A DNA stretch of 23,990 nt from JBFHES01 sp041584015. GTDB lineage: Bacteria > Bacteroidota > Bacteroidia > Bacteroidales > M50B96. Every line of letters begins with the position of its first letter. The first letter of the stretch is position 1. The stretch lies in contig JBFHES010000039.1 of NCBI GenBank assembly GCA_041584015.1, forward strand, positions 1-23,990, written 5' to 3'. Position numbers and translations under genes: made by a program. The notes beneath the pieces were generated by a model. It ran no database searches and had not been told where the DNA came from. It saw nothing but the letters and a program-made list of their open reading frames with translations. Shown here one piece after another: positions 15,657-23,963 of the stretch.

Positions 15657-16106
15657 ATGGATTGTCCGTTTTGTGCAAGGCATATTAACGAAATTACTTT
15701 TCACGAATCTGAGAATTTTCGAGCCATTTATAACATTGCTCCAATTCTTCCCGGCCATTCGTTAATTGTTCCCAAAACTCATTGCTCTAGCCTTTTTAAT
15801 TTTACAGATGCTGAATTAAGTGAGTTGATGATTTTTTCCCGAGCAGTTATTGTCATGCTGCAAAAAGCGTTTAGCTGTGTAGGGTTCAATCTCACCCTGC
15901 AAGAACAGGAAGAAGCCGGACAAACCATTGAGCATTTTCACTTGCATATAATCCCTCGTCAGCCAAATGATTTACCAAGTCCCGGTGATTGGTATCCAGA
16001 ACTTCAGAAGACGTCATCTAAGCAGATAGATAGCGCTGATAGACCAAAGTTGACGCGCAAACAAATGGTTTCAATAGTTGAGAAGATTAGGTTGATTAAC
16101 ACCTAG
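15657..16106 (+). CDS. HIT family nucleotide hydrolase/transferase
   Basis: 149-residue histidine-triad protein. The signature is H93-x-H95-x-H97 in EHFHLHIIPR, with H95 or its neighbours forming the nucleotidyl-His intermediate. An N-terminal C3-x2-C6 (DCPFC) with H42 suggests the zinc site seen in many bacterial HIT proteins. APILPGHSLIVPKTHCSS is the conserved dimer/nucleotide-binding segment. Likely activity is hydrolysis of adenosine phosphoramidates or dinucleoside polyphosphates; which one cannot be told from sequence. It is the last gene of the udk operon; a weak GTGAA/TTCAC hairpin followed by T-rich sequence (16117-16168) may end the transcript. Confidence 0.92.
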   Translation: MDCPFCARHINEITFHESENFRAIYNIAPILPGHSLIVPKTHCSSLFNFTDAELSELMIFSRAVIVMLQKAFSCVGFNLTLQEQEEAGQTIEHFHLHIIPRQPNDLPSPGDWYPELQKTSSKQIDSADRPKLTRKQMVSIVEKIRLINT

Positions 16107-16183
16107 TATCCGGCAAGTGAATTTGTAACACGTTCTTTTCTTCAATCTTTTCACATTAATTTTTTTCCTTGCAGCTGTCCTCT

Positions 16184-16191
16184 TATCTTTG
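16184..16191 (+). promoter_or_regulatory. -7 element of the argS promoter
   Basis: TATCTTTG fits TAnnTTTG and is 18 bases before the argS ATG at 16210. It overlaps an upstream in-frame TTG (16189), which argues that the TTG is not the start codon and that the leader is short, about 10-15 bases. The -33 half is poor. Confidence 0.6.
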
Positions 16192-16209
16192 CGCAAAATT
16201 TTAGAAACC

Positions 16210-18000
16210 ATGGATTTCGATATCATAATAAAAGCACAGGTAATAGAGGCGATAAAGAATTTGTATAGCGCCGATGTACACGAGAAACAGGTGCAGTTGC
16301 AGCTTACTCGTAAAGAGATTGAGGGAGATTTTACCTTAGTTGTTTTTCCATTTTTAAGAATGTCGAAGAAATCGCCGGAGCAAACAGCCGAAGAACTGGG
16401 TACTTATTTGGTTGATAAGGTAGCTGAAATTGCCTCGTTTAATGTGATTAAAGGTTTCTTGAACCTGGAGATTGCTGAAAAATATTGGATTGCCTTTTCG
16501 AAGCAGGCTTATGGTCAGAAGAGTTTTGGTACAGTTGAAGCTACACCTGAAGCTGAGAAAGTGATGGTTGAGTTCTCATCGCCAAACACAAATAAACCAC
16601 TTCATTTAGGGCATATTAGAAACATCCTCCTGGGTGATTCGATTACCCGAATATTAAAAGCGAACGGTAAAAATGTGCAAGCGGTTAATTTAGTAAACGA
16701 TCGTGGTATACATATTTGTAAGTCGATGCTGGCCTGGCAAAAGTGGGGCGAGCATGCAACGCCCGACTCAAGTGGCTTAAAAGGCGATCACCTGGTGGGC
16801 GACTATTATGTAAAGTTTGATCAGGAATATAAGAAAGAAATAAAGCAGCTGGTTGAGGATGGCTTTGATGAAAAGAAGGCCGCAAAGGAAGCTCCTCTTT
16901 TACTAGAAGCGCAGGCCATGTTGCGCAGCTGGGAAAAGAAAGAAGAGTCGGTTTACAGTTTGTGGCAAAAAATGAATGCCTGGGTATATGATGGATTTGC
17001 CGTTACCTATAAGCAGATGGGGATCGTGTTTGATAAAACCTATTACGAATCAGAAACATTCCTTTTGGGTAAGCAGCTTGTTTTGGATGGTCTCGAAAAA
17101 AATATCCTCATAAAAAAAGAGGATGGATCCGTTTGGGCTGATTTAACCAAAGACAAACTGGACGAGAAAATCCTGTTAAGGTCAGATGGCACATCGGTGT
17201 ATATGACACAGGATTTAGGTACCGCACATCAACGATTTGCAGACTATGATTTAGACCGACATATTTATGTGGTGGGCAATGAGCAGAACTACCATTTTCA
17301 GGTATTAAAAATTGTACTTAAAAAGTTAGGCTTCGATTGGGCTGAACATTTATTTCATCTTTCATACGGCATGGTTGAGCTGCCAACAGGTAAAATGAAA
17401 TCGCGCGAAGGAACTGTTGTTGATGCCGATGATTTAATCGAAGAAATGATTGCAACTGCTAAGACCACCTCCATGGAACTTGGCAAGCTTGATGGTTTGT
17501 CTGATTCAGAAATCGAAGAAATAACACATACCATTGCCTTGTGTGCGCTCAAGTATTTCATACTTAAAGTTGACCCTAAAAAAACAATGACCTTTGAGCC
17601 AAAGGAGTCTATCGACTTTAATGGTAATACCGGGCCATTTATTCAATATACCTACGCAAGAATTCAGTCCATTTTGCGCAAAGCAGAAGAACTTGGTTAT
17701 AGCACCGATTACGCTGATGATTTATCGAATCTGGAAGAAAAGGAATCGCAACTTGTGAAGACCATTTATAATTTCCCGGCGATAATAAAAGAAGCAGGAG
17801 CGAATTTAAGTCCGGCATTAATAGCCAATTATGTGTACGACCTTACTAAGGAGTTCAATCAGTTTTATCACGATATTTCCATCTTAAAAGAGGAAAATGA
17901 ACAGCTTAGAAGTTTCCGAATTGCATTAGCTGAACTAACAGGTAATACCATCAAAACAGCCATGTCCTTGCTTGGTGCCGATGTGCCGGTAAGAATGTAA
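16210..18000 (+). CDS. argS: Arginyl-tRNA synthetase
   Basis: 596-residue class I synthetase charging tRNA-Arg in the cytoplasm. Residues 1-110 form the ArgRS-specific N-terminal domain that touches the tRNA D-loop. The ATP-binding HIGH signature is HLGH at 132-135 within SSPNTNKPLHLGHIRN. The KMSKS-equivalent is KMKSREGTVVDADDLIEE. The DALR anticodon-binding domain follows FIQYTYARIQSILRKA to the C-terminus. I begin at the ATG at 16210 rather than the in-frame TTG at 16189, because the promoter -7 element covers the TTG and MDFDIIIKAQ is a natural N-terminus. It appears to be transcribed alone; I see no strong terminator after it. Confidence 0.96.
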   Translation: MDFDIIIKAQVIEAIKNLYSADVHEKQVQLQLTRKEIEGDFTLVVFPFLRMSKKSPEQTAEELGTYLVDKVAEIASFNVIKGFLNLEIAEKYWIAFSKQAYGQKSFGTVEATPEAEKVMVEFSSPNTNKPLHLGHIRNILLGDSITRILKANGKNVQAVNLVNDRGIHICKSMLAWQKWGEHATPDSSGLKGDHLVGDYYVKFDQEYKKEIKQLVEDGFDEKKAAKEAPLLLEAQAMLRSWEKKEESVYSLWQKMNAWVYDGFAVTYKQMGIVFDKTYYESETFLLGKQLVLDGLEKNILIKKEDGSVWADLTKDKLDEKILLRSDGTSVYMTQDLGTAHQRFADYDLDRHIYVVGNEQNYHFQVLKIVLKKLGFDWAEHLFHLSYGMVELPTGKMKSREGTVVDADDLIEEMIATAKTTSMELGKLDGLSDSEIEEITHTIALCALKYFILKVDPKKTMTFEPKESIDFNGNTGPFIQYTYARIQSILRKAEELGYSTDYADDLSNLEEKESQLVKTIYNFPAIIKEAGANLSPALIANYVYDLTKEFNQFYHDISILKEENEQLRSFRIALAELTGNTIKTAMSLLGADVPVRM

Positions 18001-18179
18001 GCAAACTGTAAATTAAAATCAATTTGTATTCATAGCAGCCAAGCTATACCTTAATCGGTGTGATGAGGATCAGGCATGATGGGAGCTTATTCTTTTTTGA
18101 TAATTACTTAAGAAAGGCTAATTTTATCTATCTTGTGTTTTTAAAATCACTAAGCTTCGAAACGCAATAAAGACAAAAC

Positions 18180-19553
18180 ATGGCGGATAAATTAGGTAGA
18201 ATTTTAGCAGTTGATGATAACGAAGATATTCTGTTTTCGTTAAAACTTCTTTTAAAGAATCAAGTTGAAAAGATTGATACAGAAGTAGACCCTAATCAGA
18301 TTCCGGCCCTACTGGCAAAGCAGGATTATGATGTGATTCTGCTTGATATGAATTTTACTAAAGATGCCATTTCCGGACATGAAGGTTTTGATTGGTTAAA
18401 GCGGATATTAGAGATTGATCCCGAAGCAGTAGTTCTATTTATTACTGCTTATGGCGATACCGTTAAAGCCGTTAAGGCCATAAAAGCCGGAGCCACTGAT
18501 TTTATTCTTAAGCCATGGCAGAATGAAAAAATTATGGCCACAATAGGTTCTGCAGTTCAACTAAAACGCTCAAAGGTAAAAGCCGGTGTATTAATTGAAA
18601 AGCAGCAAAGTTTGTCGGCAGCCATCGATCAACCATTTAAAGATTTTATCGGTGTATCGCCCGGTATGAAGTCTGTTTTTAATACCATTAATAAAGTGGC
18701 GCAAACTGATGCCAGCGTATTAATAATGGGCGAAAACGGTACTGGTAAAGAAGTTGTTGCCCGGGCCTTGCACAGAAATTCATCTCGCAGTGATGATGTT
18801 TTTGTAAGTGTTGATTTAGGAGCTATTCCTGAAACACTCTTCGAAAGCGAATTGTTTGGCCATGAGAGAGGTGCCTTTACTGATGCTAAGAAAGACAAAC
18901 CCGGAAGATTTGAAATTGCTTCGGGAGGAACATTGTTCCTTGACGAGATTGGCAATATGTCGATGCCAATGCAAGCCAAATTGCTTACAGCCCTGGAAAG
19001 ACGCGAAATTGTTCGTGTAGGATCAAACAAGGTGCGTAAAATCGACATTCGATTAATTTGCGCAACCAACTCTGAAATATACGATATGGTTGCCGAAGGT
19101 AAGTTCCGTCAGGACTTACTTTACAGGATAAATACTGTAGAGATAAAATTGCCGCCATTGCGCGAGCGCATTGAAGATATTGAGCTGTTAACCGACCATT
19201 TTTTAAAGATAACTAGCAAGAAGTACAACAAGTCCATTCGTGGATTTACTTCTGCTGCATTAAAAAAACTTGAGCAATACAGTTGGCCCGGAAATATCCG
19301 AGAACTGCAACATTCCATTGAACGAGCTATTATTATGAGCGATGGTAATCGTTTGGAAGCTGATGATTTTCTGCTTTCGGCTCCTCGAAAAATGGATGAA
19401 TTGGAGCTTGACACCTTTAACCTTGATGATGTTGAACGGAAAATAGTTACTAAGGTTCTTCAAAAGTACAAGGGGAATGTTAGTCATGCTGCAAAGGAAT
19501 TAGGGCTAACACGTACTTCGCTCTATCGAAGAATGGAAAAATATGGTCTTTAA
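18180..19553 (+). CDS. NtrC-family sigma-54-dependent response regulator with Fis-type HTH
   Basis: 457-residue response regulator. The receiver domain (about 1-125) has D12/D13, phospho-acceptor D56 and K111; the usual MPxMDG after the Asp is replaced by a longer loop (DMNFTKDAISGHEG). The AAA+ domain (about 155-395) has Walker A GENGTGKE at 184-191, the sigma-54 loop GAFTDA at 231-236, Walker B FLDEIG at 253-258 and sensor II GNIRELQH at 371-378. A Fis-type helix-turn-helix (NVSHAAKELGLTRTSLYRRMEKYG, written here as residues 433-456) ends the protein. It should bind enhancers and activate sigma-54 promoters when phosphorylated. The downstream histidine kinase overlaps its last 11 bases, so it is the cognate partner. 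No clear promoter is seen in the 179-base gap after argS. Confidence 0.95.
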   Translation: MADKLGRILAVDDNEDILFSLKLLLKNQVEKIDTEVDPNQIPALLAKQDYDVILLDMNFTKDAISGHEGFDWLKRILEIDPEAVVLFITAYGDTVKAVKAIKAGATDFILKPWQNEKIMATIGSAVQLKRSKVKAGVLIEKQQSLSAAIDQPFKDFIGVSPGMKSVFNTINKVAQTDASVLIMGENGTGKEVVARALHRNSSRSDDVFVSVDLGAIPETLFESELFGHERGAFTDAKKDKPGRFEIASGGTLFLDEIGNMSMPMQAKLLTALERREIVRVGSNKVRKIDIRLICATNSEIYDMVAEGKFRQDLLYRINTVEIKLPPLRERIEDIELLTDHFLKITSKKYNKSIRGFTSAALKKLEQYSWPGNIRELQHSIERAIIMSDGNRLEADDFLLSAPRKMDELELDTFNLDDVERKIVTKVLQKYKGNVSHAAKELGLTRTSLYRRMEKYGL

Positions 19554-20898
19554 AACATTTGTACTAAATGTAATTTTTAGGGTGCTGTTGTTATCGCTAA
19601 CAATTATCACCTTCTTTTATCTGGTTTTTAAAACCGAATATTACACTTCCTGTTGCCTTATTGGAGGCTTATTGGCTTTACAAATTGTATTTATGATTAA
19701 GTACGTTGCACGTACCAATCGCTATGTTACAAGCTTTCTGGAAGCCATAAAATATTCAGAGTTTACGCGCTCTTTTGAAGTCGAAGGCCTGGGAACTTCC
19801 TTTGATAAAATGAATCTTGCCTTTAACAGTGTGATAAAGGAATTTCAGAAAATAAGGGATGAAAAGGAGCAGCAATATTTTTTCCTGCAAAATGTAATTC
19901 AGCACATTGGTATTAGCATGATTGCGTATCACCAGGACGGATCGGTTGAAATGTACAACAATGCTACGAAGCGACTTTTCAGAAAAAGCTCTTTGCGTAA
20001 TATTAACGATTTGTCAGATTCAAGTCAGGAATTGGTCGATTGCCTGTTTGGTCTAAAAACCGGCGAACGTGCTTTAATTAAGATAAATGATGATGATGAT
20101 ATTTTGCAGTTAACAGTTTATGCAAAAGAGTTTAAAATACGTGAGCAAATGCTTACCCTGGTTTCTATTCAGAACATCCAAAATGAATTGGAAGAGAAGG
20201 AAATGGAGGCCTGGCAGAAACTAATCAGAGTGTTAACGCATGAAATAATGAATTCCATCACACCAATCGTTTCGTTAACATCAACAGTAAATATGATGCT
20301 TGATGATACCAAGGAAAGTGCGAACGAATTTTCACCGGAACTTGCCGAGACCTTTGAGGACATTGAACAGGCGTTAAAAACGATAAATAAAAGAAGTACC
20401 GGCCTGTTGCATTTTGTTGAGACCTATCGAAACCTGACCAGAATACCCAAACCCGATTTCTCTATTTTTAAGATAAACGACTTTTTTGCCAATCTTACTC
20501 ATTTGCTGGAGGAAGATTTACGACGAGGTAATGTGCAGCTGCATGTATCAGTTGAACCCGGTAATTTGGAGCTAACTGCCGATGAGGAGCTAATGGAGCA
20601 AGTGTTTATCAACCTTATCAAAAATTCCATTCAGGCGCTTATTGAAACAAAAAAGCCTGTCATAAAGCTTAAGGCTTTTTTAACCGAGCGTGGAAGTGTT
20701 ATGTTGCAGGTTGAAGATAATGGGCAAGGAATCATTCAGGAAGTTCTGGATAAAATATTCATTCCATTTTTTACTACCAAGCCAACCGGATCAGGAATTG
20801 GATTGAGCTTGTCACGTCAGATTGTGCGTATTCATGGAGGCACTATCTCAGCCAGATCAATCCCGGGTGAACAAACCACTTTTATAATGAGATTCTAA
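19543..20898 (+). CDS. Membrane sensor histidine kinase, NtrY/NtrB-like
   Basis: 451-residue histidine kinase. Two closely spaced transmembrane helices (about residues 8-28 and 36-54) are separated by a very short outside loop, so it probably senses a membrane or cytoplasmic cue rather than a periplasmic ligand. A region at about 110-215 with HIGISMIAYHQDGSVEMYNNATKRLF is PAS-like. The H-box has phospho-acceptor H233 (LTHEIMNSITPI), followed by N-box NLIKNSIQAL from 357, G1 DNGQG from 392, the F-box FIPFFTTKPTGSGIG and the last G-box glycines at 416-420. The ATG lies inside the last codons of the upstream response regulator, giving an 11-base overlap and translational coupling. It is the kinase of that regulator. 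Confidence 0.94.
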   Translation: MVFKTFVLNVIFRVLLLSLTIITFFYLVFKTEYYTSCCLIGGLLALQIVFMIKYVARTNRYVTSFLEAIKYSEFTRSFEVEGLGTSFDKMNLAFNSVIKEFQKIRDEKEQQYFFLQNVIQHIGISMIAYHQDGSVEMYNNATKRLFRKSSLRNINDLSDSSQELVDCLFGLKTGERALIKINDDDDILQLTVYAKEFKIREQMLTLVSIQNIQNELEEKEMEAWQKLIRVLTHEIMNSITPIVSLTSTVNMMLDDTKESANEFSPELAETFEDIEQALKTINKRSTGLLHFVETYRNLTRIPKPDFSIFKINDFFANLTHLLEEDLRRGNVQLHVSVEPGNLELTADEELMEQVFINLIKNSIQALIETKKPVIKLKAFLTERGSVMLQVEDNGQGIIQEVLDKIFIPFFTTKPTGSGIGLSLSRQIVRIHGGTISARSIPGEQTTFIMRF

Positions 20899-20915
20899 TA
20901 TTAAAACTATAGATC

Positions 20916-21458
20916 ATGAGAATATTAAAAGAAGAAACTATAGCAGTAGTTGTGGATATTCAGGGACTGCTTTTCCCGTTTATTAGCGATCACGAGAAAT
21001 TGGAAAAAGATACGCTCACCTTGATTAAAGGTCTGAATGTTCTGGAAATTCCGATGATGGTTACTCAGCAATACACCAAGCGATTAATGCCAACCTTGCC
21101 TTCGCTTTCGGAGGCCATTGGCGAATATGAGCACATCGAGAAAATGGCTTTTAGCTGCTGTGATGAGCCCAAGTTCGACGAAGACCTTGCTGTGAGTGGC
21201 AAGCGAAATGTAATCTTGTTTGGAATTGAAACACATGTATGTGTGTTGCAAACATGCATCGACTTAATTGAAAGAGGCTACAAGCCCGTTGTGGTTGAGG
21301 ATTGCGTTGGATCTCGTAACCCTAATGATAAGCGAATTGCAATTGAACGCATGCGTCAGGAAGGAGCACTCATTAGCACCAAGGAGTCGTTGCTGTTTGA
21401 ACTGCAACGAGTTTCGGGAAACGATACTTTTAAAGCAATATCGAAGCTGGTTAAATAG
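20916..21458 (+). CDS. Isochorismatase-like cysteine hydrolase
   Basis: 180-residue member of the isochorismatase/nicotinamidase superfamily, nearest in look to YcaC-type hydrolases. The catalytic triad is visible: D14 (VVVDIQGLL), K76 (HIEKMAFSC) and nucleophile C109 in GIETHVCVLQT, with the cis-peptide-type GIETHVC signature. VEDCVGSRNPNDKRIAIERM is conserved in the family. Substrate unknown. It starts 17 bases after the histidine kinase stop and is likely in the same operon, though a functional link to the kinase is not shown. A strong terminator follows. Confidence 0.92.
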   Translation: MRILKEETIAVVVDIQGLLFPFISDHEKLEKDTLTLIKGLNVLEIPMMVTQQYTKRLMPTLPSLSEAIGEYEHIEKMAFSCCDEPKFDEDLAVSGKRNVILFGIETHVCVLQTCIDLIERGYKPVVVEDCVGSRNPNDKRIAIERMRQEGALISTKESLLFELQRVSGNDTFKAISKLVK

Positions 21459-21476
21459 CTCGGGTTTACTAAACAT

Positions 21477-21518
21477 AAAAAGGCAGGATGATTATTGTTA
21501 ATCATCCTGCCTTTTTTA
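21477..21518. terminator. Bidirectional intrinsic terminator
   Basis: A perfect 18-bp stem pairs 21477-21494 with 21499-21516 around a TTGT loop (core AGGCAGGATGATTA). The outer A4/T4 pairs provide U-runs in both directions. It separates the convergent isochorismatase-like and alpha/beta-hydrolase genes. Confidence 0.92.
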
Positions 21519-21528
21519 TGCTTGCTGG

Positions 21529-22341
21529 TTATACTTCTAAAAAGTACTTGATGTTTTTAATTAAGAGCTTTGGTTGTTCAGCGTGCACCCAATGCCCTGC
21601 ATTTGGTATGCTCACTAGCTCGGCAAACGGAAATATGGTTAAAATCAATTGATCAAAATCGTCCTGAGTGATGTAATCGGAGTTGGCGCCTTTTACAAAG
21701 AGTACAGGAAAACCGGTAATACCTCTTCCTCTTTCAAAGTCCTTCTCATTCAGTCCATCAAGAATGTGCGGTAAGTTTTCTTTTAGCGCTTTAAAGTTTA
21801 CACTCCAATTAAACGTATTGTCCTTATTGCGGTGCAAGTTTTTCATTAAAAATTTAAGAACGCGCTCGGTTGGTAGTTGCACTTCTAATTGTTTTTCAAC
21901 TTCATCACGGGTAGTAACGGTGCTGAAATCGATGGAAAGCATGGCATTGATAATGCGATCGTGATTGATGGTGGTGCGTTTATCGGCATCAGCAATGGCA
22001 TAAGATTTTGGAGCAATGTCGATAATCATAAGATTGGTAATACGCTCGGGATATTCCTTGGCAAAGAACATAGCCGTTTTTCCTCCCATGGAATGCCCGA
22101 TGATAGTTGCTTTCTCCAATTCATGTTGATCCATAAATTCCAGTAAATCATCTTTCATGGCATCGTAGCTGTGCTCCGGATGGTGTGGTGAGCGACCGTG
22201 ATTTCGCTGATCGATAAGATAGACTTCGAAATTATCGGACAGGGCTTTAGCAACAGTTACCCAATTGTCGGATGCACCATAAAGACCATGCACAATGATG
22301 ATTGCTGGTCCTTCGCCATATTTTCTGAAGAATAATTCCAT
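21529..22341 (-). CDS. Alpha/beta hydrolase (YbfF-like esterase)
   Basis: 270-residue cytoplasmic alpha/beta hydrolase. The oxyanion segment IIVHGLYGASDNW near 15-27 and IDQRNHGRSPHH are typical of the YbfF acyl-CoA esterase group. The triad is S84 (GHSMGGK), D222 (ANSDYIT) and H250 (NAGHWVHAEQP). No signal peptide is present, unlike the 11779 esterase. Substrate is probably a small acyl ester or acyl-CoA (inferred from the group). It has a divergent -7 element just upstream and shares its 3' terminator with the convergent hydrolase gene. Confidence 0.93.
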   Translation of the reverse strand: MELFFRKYGEGPAIIIVHGLYGASDNWVTVAKALSDNFEVYLIDQRNHGRSPHHPEHSYDAMKDDLLEFMDQHELEKATIIGHSMGGKTAMFFAKEYPERITNLMIIDIAPKSYAIADADKRTTINHDRIINAMLSIDFSTVTTRDEVEKQLEVQLPTERVLKFLMKNLHRNKDNTFNWSVNFKALKENLPHILDGLNEKDFERGRGITGFPVLFVKGANSDYITQDDFDQLILTIFPFAELVSIPNAGHWVHAEQPKLLIKNIKYFLEV

Positions 22342-22357
22342 AGAATGATTTTAACTG

Positions 22358-22365
22358 CAAAATTA
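22358..22365 (-). promoter_or_regulatory. -7 element of the 21529 hydrolase gene
   Basis: On the minus strand TAATTTTG is a full TAnnTTTG match, 16 bases before the start codon, implying a very short leader. The -33 half is not convincing. Confidence 0.55.
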
Positions 22366-22449
22366 TAAATATCAATTATATCACATCTTGTTCGTGGTTT
22401 GATTTTCTGTAAATTTTCAGTTTCTTTAAAAAAACAAATACACATAAAC

Positions 22450-22890
22450 ATGAAAAAGTACATTACAATTTTGGCCATAACGCTTGTATTCCTTCTGCCA
22501 AAAGGCTTGATCGCTCAAGAAGCCGATAAAATTGTTGGACAATGGTATACCGATAAAAACGAAAGTATTGTTGAAATCTATAAAGTTGGAAATAAATATC
22601 ATGGTAAAATTATCTGGATTGAGAATCCAAATAATGAAGATGGAACTATTAAACGCGACAAGGACAATCCGGATCCCAAATTACGCAACCGCACCATTCA
22701 AGGTTTAGAAATTATGACGGGTCTTGAATTCGATGATGATGAATGGGAAGATGGTGAGATTTACGATCCGCAAAGTGGAAACACTTACAGCTGCTACATC
22801 GAACTGGAAAATGCCAACACATTAAGCATGCGCGGTTATATGGGGATTTCAATTCTAGGAAGAACCACAGTTTGGACACGTAAGAAATAG
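22450..22890 (+). CDS. DUF2147 family exported protein
   Basis: 146-residue protein of the DUF2147 family. A Sec signal peptide (MKKYITILAITLVFLLPKGLIAQ) is clear, with cleavage after IAQ or nearby, so the mature protein is periplasmic. Family landmarks are IVGQWYTDKNES, HGKIIWIENP, DPKLRNRTIQGLEIM, GEIYDPQSGNTYSC, RGYMGISILGRTTVW at the end. Function unknown; relatives appear in lipid- or envelope-related contexts in some species. I start at the ATG at 22450 because upstream codons of the same frame add 17 residues that break the signal peptide. The PLP enzyme begins 6 bases after the stop, suggesting a two-gene operon. Confidence 0.93.
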   Translation: MKKYITILAITLVFLLPKGLIAQEADKIVGQWYTDKNESIVEIYKVGNKYHGKIIWIENPNNEDGTIKRDKDNPDPKLRNRTIQGLEIMTGLEFDDDEWEDGEIYDPQSGNTYSCYIELENANTLSMRGYMGISILGRTTVWTRKK

Positions 22891-22895
22891 ATTAG

Positions 22896-23963
22896 ATGCA
22901 CTATAAAAAGCCCACCTTGCTGATTAATAAGCAGCAGTGTGTAAATAATATTTTAAAAATGAAAACTAAGGCCGAGCTTCATCGATTGAAGTTTCGGCCT
23001 CATTTTAAAACCCACCAACTACTTGAGGTAGGTTCGTGGTTTCGAAGGCATGGAGTAGGTGCAATAACTGTATCGTCGGTTTCGATGGCCAGGTATTTTG
23101 CCGCTGACGGATGGGAGGATATAACCATTGCATTTCCGTTGAATGTGTTGGAGCTAAGTGAAATTAATGAGCTTGCTGCAACGCATACTATTAATATTCT
23201 TCTGGAACATCCGGATGCACTGCTATGGATTGAAAAGGAGTTGGATCATGAGCTGGGTGTCTTTATTAAAATTGATACAGGTTATGGTCGAGCAGGTATT
23301 CCGGCAACAGATACCGCTGCTGTTGATGCTTTGATAAAAGGTATTACAAAGAATAGCTTACTTGTCTTTAAAGGTTTGCTTGTTCATTCCGGAGATACGT
23401 ATAACGCAGCATCAACTGCTGGTATTTTGGAAATACACCAGCATGCGCTCGCACAGTTAAGCATGCTTAAGCAGCGATATCTTGAGCAATTTCCTGATCT
23501 TATTATCTCAATTGGAGATACACCTTCGTGCAGCCTTGCAAATGCGTTTAGCGGTGTTGATGAAATTCGACCAGGCAATTTTATTTATTATGATATAATG
23601 CAATTTCATTTGGGGAGTTGTAGTCTGGAAGATATTGCCGTATGCGTGGCCTGTCCGGTGGTAGCGATTCATCCTAAACGTAATGAATTGATTGTGTATG
23701 GTGGTGGTGTTCATTTATCGAAGGAAGCCCTGCAGCTTGCAGGTACAAAGGTATACGGCTATTTGGCATTGCTGCATAATGACGGATGGAAGCCATTGCC
23801 AACAGCTAACTATGTAAAGTCGCTTTCTCAGGAACATGGCATTGTTCACTTGTCGGATGAATTGATCAAGCAATTTCAAATTGGAGACGTTCTTGGTATA
23901 TTGCCCGTTCATTCTTGCTTAAGTGCTAATTTACTGCGGAATAGTTTCAGTATTCAGGAATAA
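22896..23963 (+). CDS. D-threonine aldolase/D-serine dehydratase-like PLP enzyme
   Basis: 355-residue PLP-dependent enzyme of the alanine-racemase-like fold, D-threonine aldolase family. PLP-binding K38 lies in FRPHFKTHQ, the family signature. IKIDTGYGRAGI and HSGDTY are barrel phosphate- and PLP-contacting segments, and IGDTPSCS and EIRPGNFIYYD follow. Near the C-terminus H339 and C341 in PVHSCLSANLL match the metal-binding His-x-Cys of the family. It probably splits a D-3-hydroxy amino acid into glycine and an aldehyde, or dehydrates D-serine; the sequence does not decide. Cytoplasmic, no signal peptide. The gene is complete; the last 27 bases of the window hold nothing recognisable. Confidence 0.9.
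   Translation: MHYKKPTLLINKQQCVNNILKMKTKAELHRLKFRPHFKTHQLLEVGSWFRRHGVGAITVSSVSMARYFAADGWEDITIAFPLNVLELSEINELAATHTINILLEHPDALLWIEKELDHELGVFIKIDTGYGRAGIPATDTAAVDALIKGITKNSLLVFKGLLVHSGDTYNAASTAGILEIHQHALAQLSMLKQRYLEQFPDLIISIGDTPSCSLANAFSGVDEIRPGNFIYYDIMQFHLGSCSLEDIAVCVACPVVAIHPKRNELIVYGGGVHLSKEALQLAGTKVYGYLALLHNDGWKPLPTANYVKSLSQEHGIVHLSDELIKQFQIGDVLGILPVHSCLSANLLRNSFSIQE

Noticed and set aside
18001..18179. Possible argS terminator or regulatory RNA in the gap before the response regulator
   Set aside because: Only 5-bp stems with long loops can be drawn, and no conserved RNA motif is recognisable.
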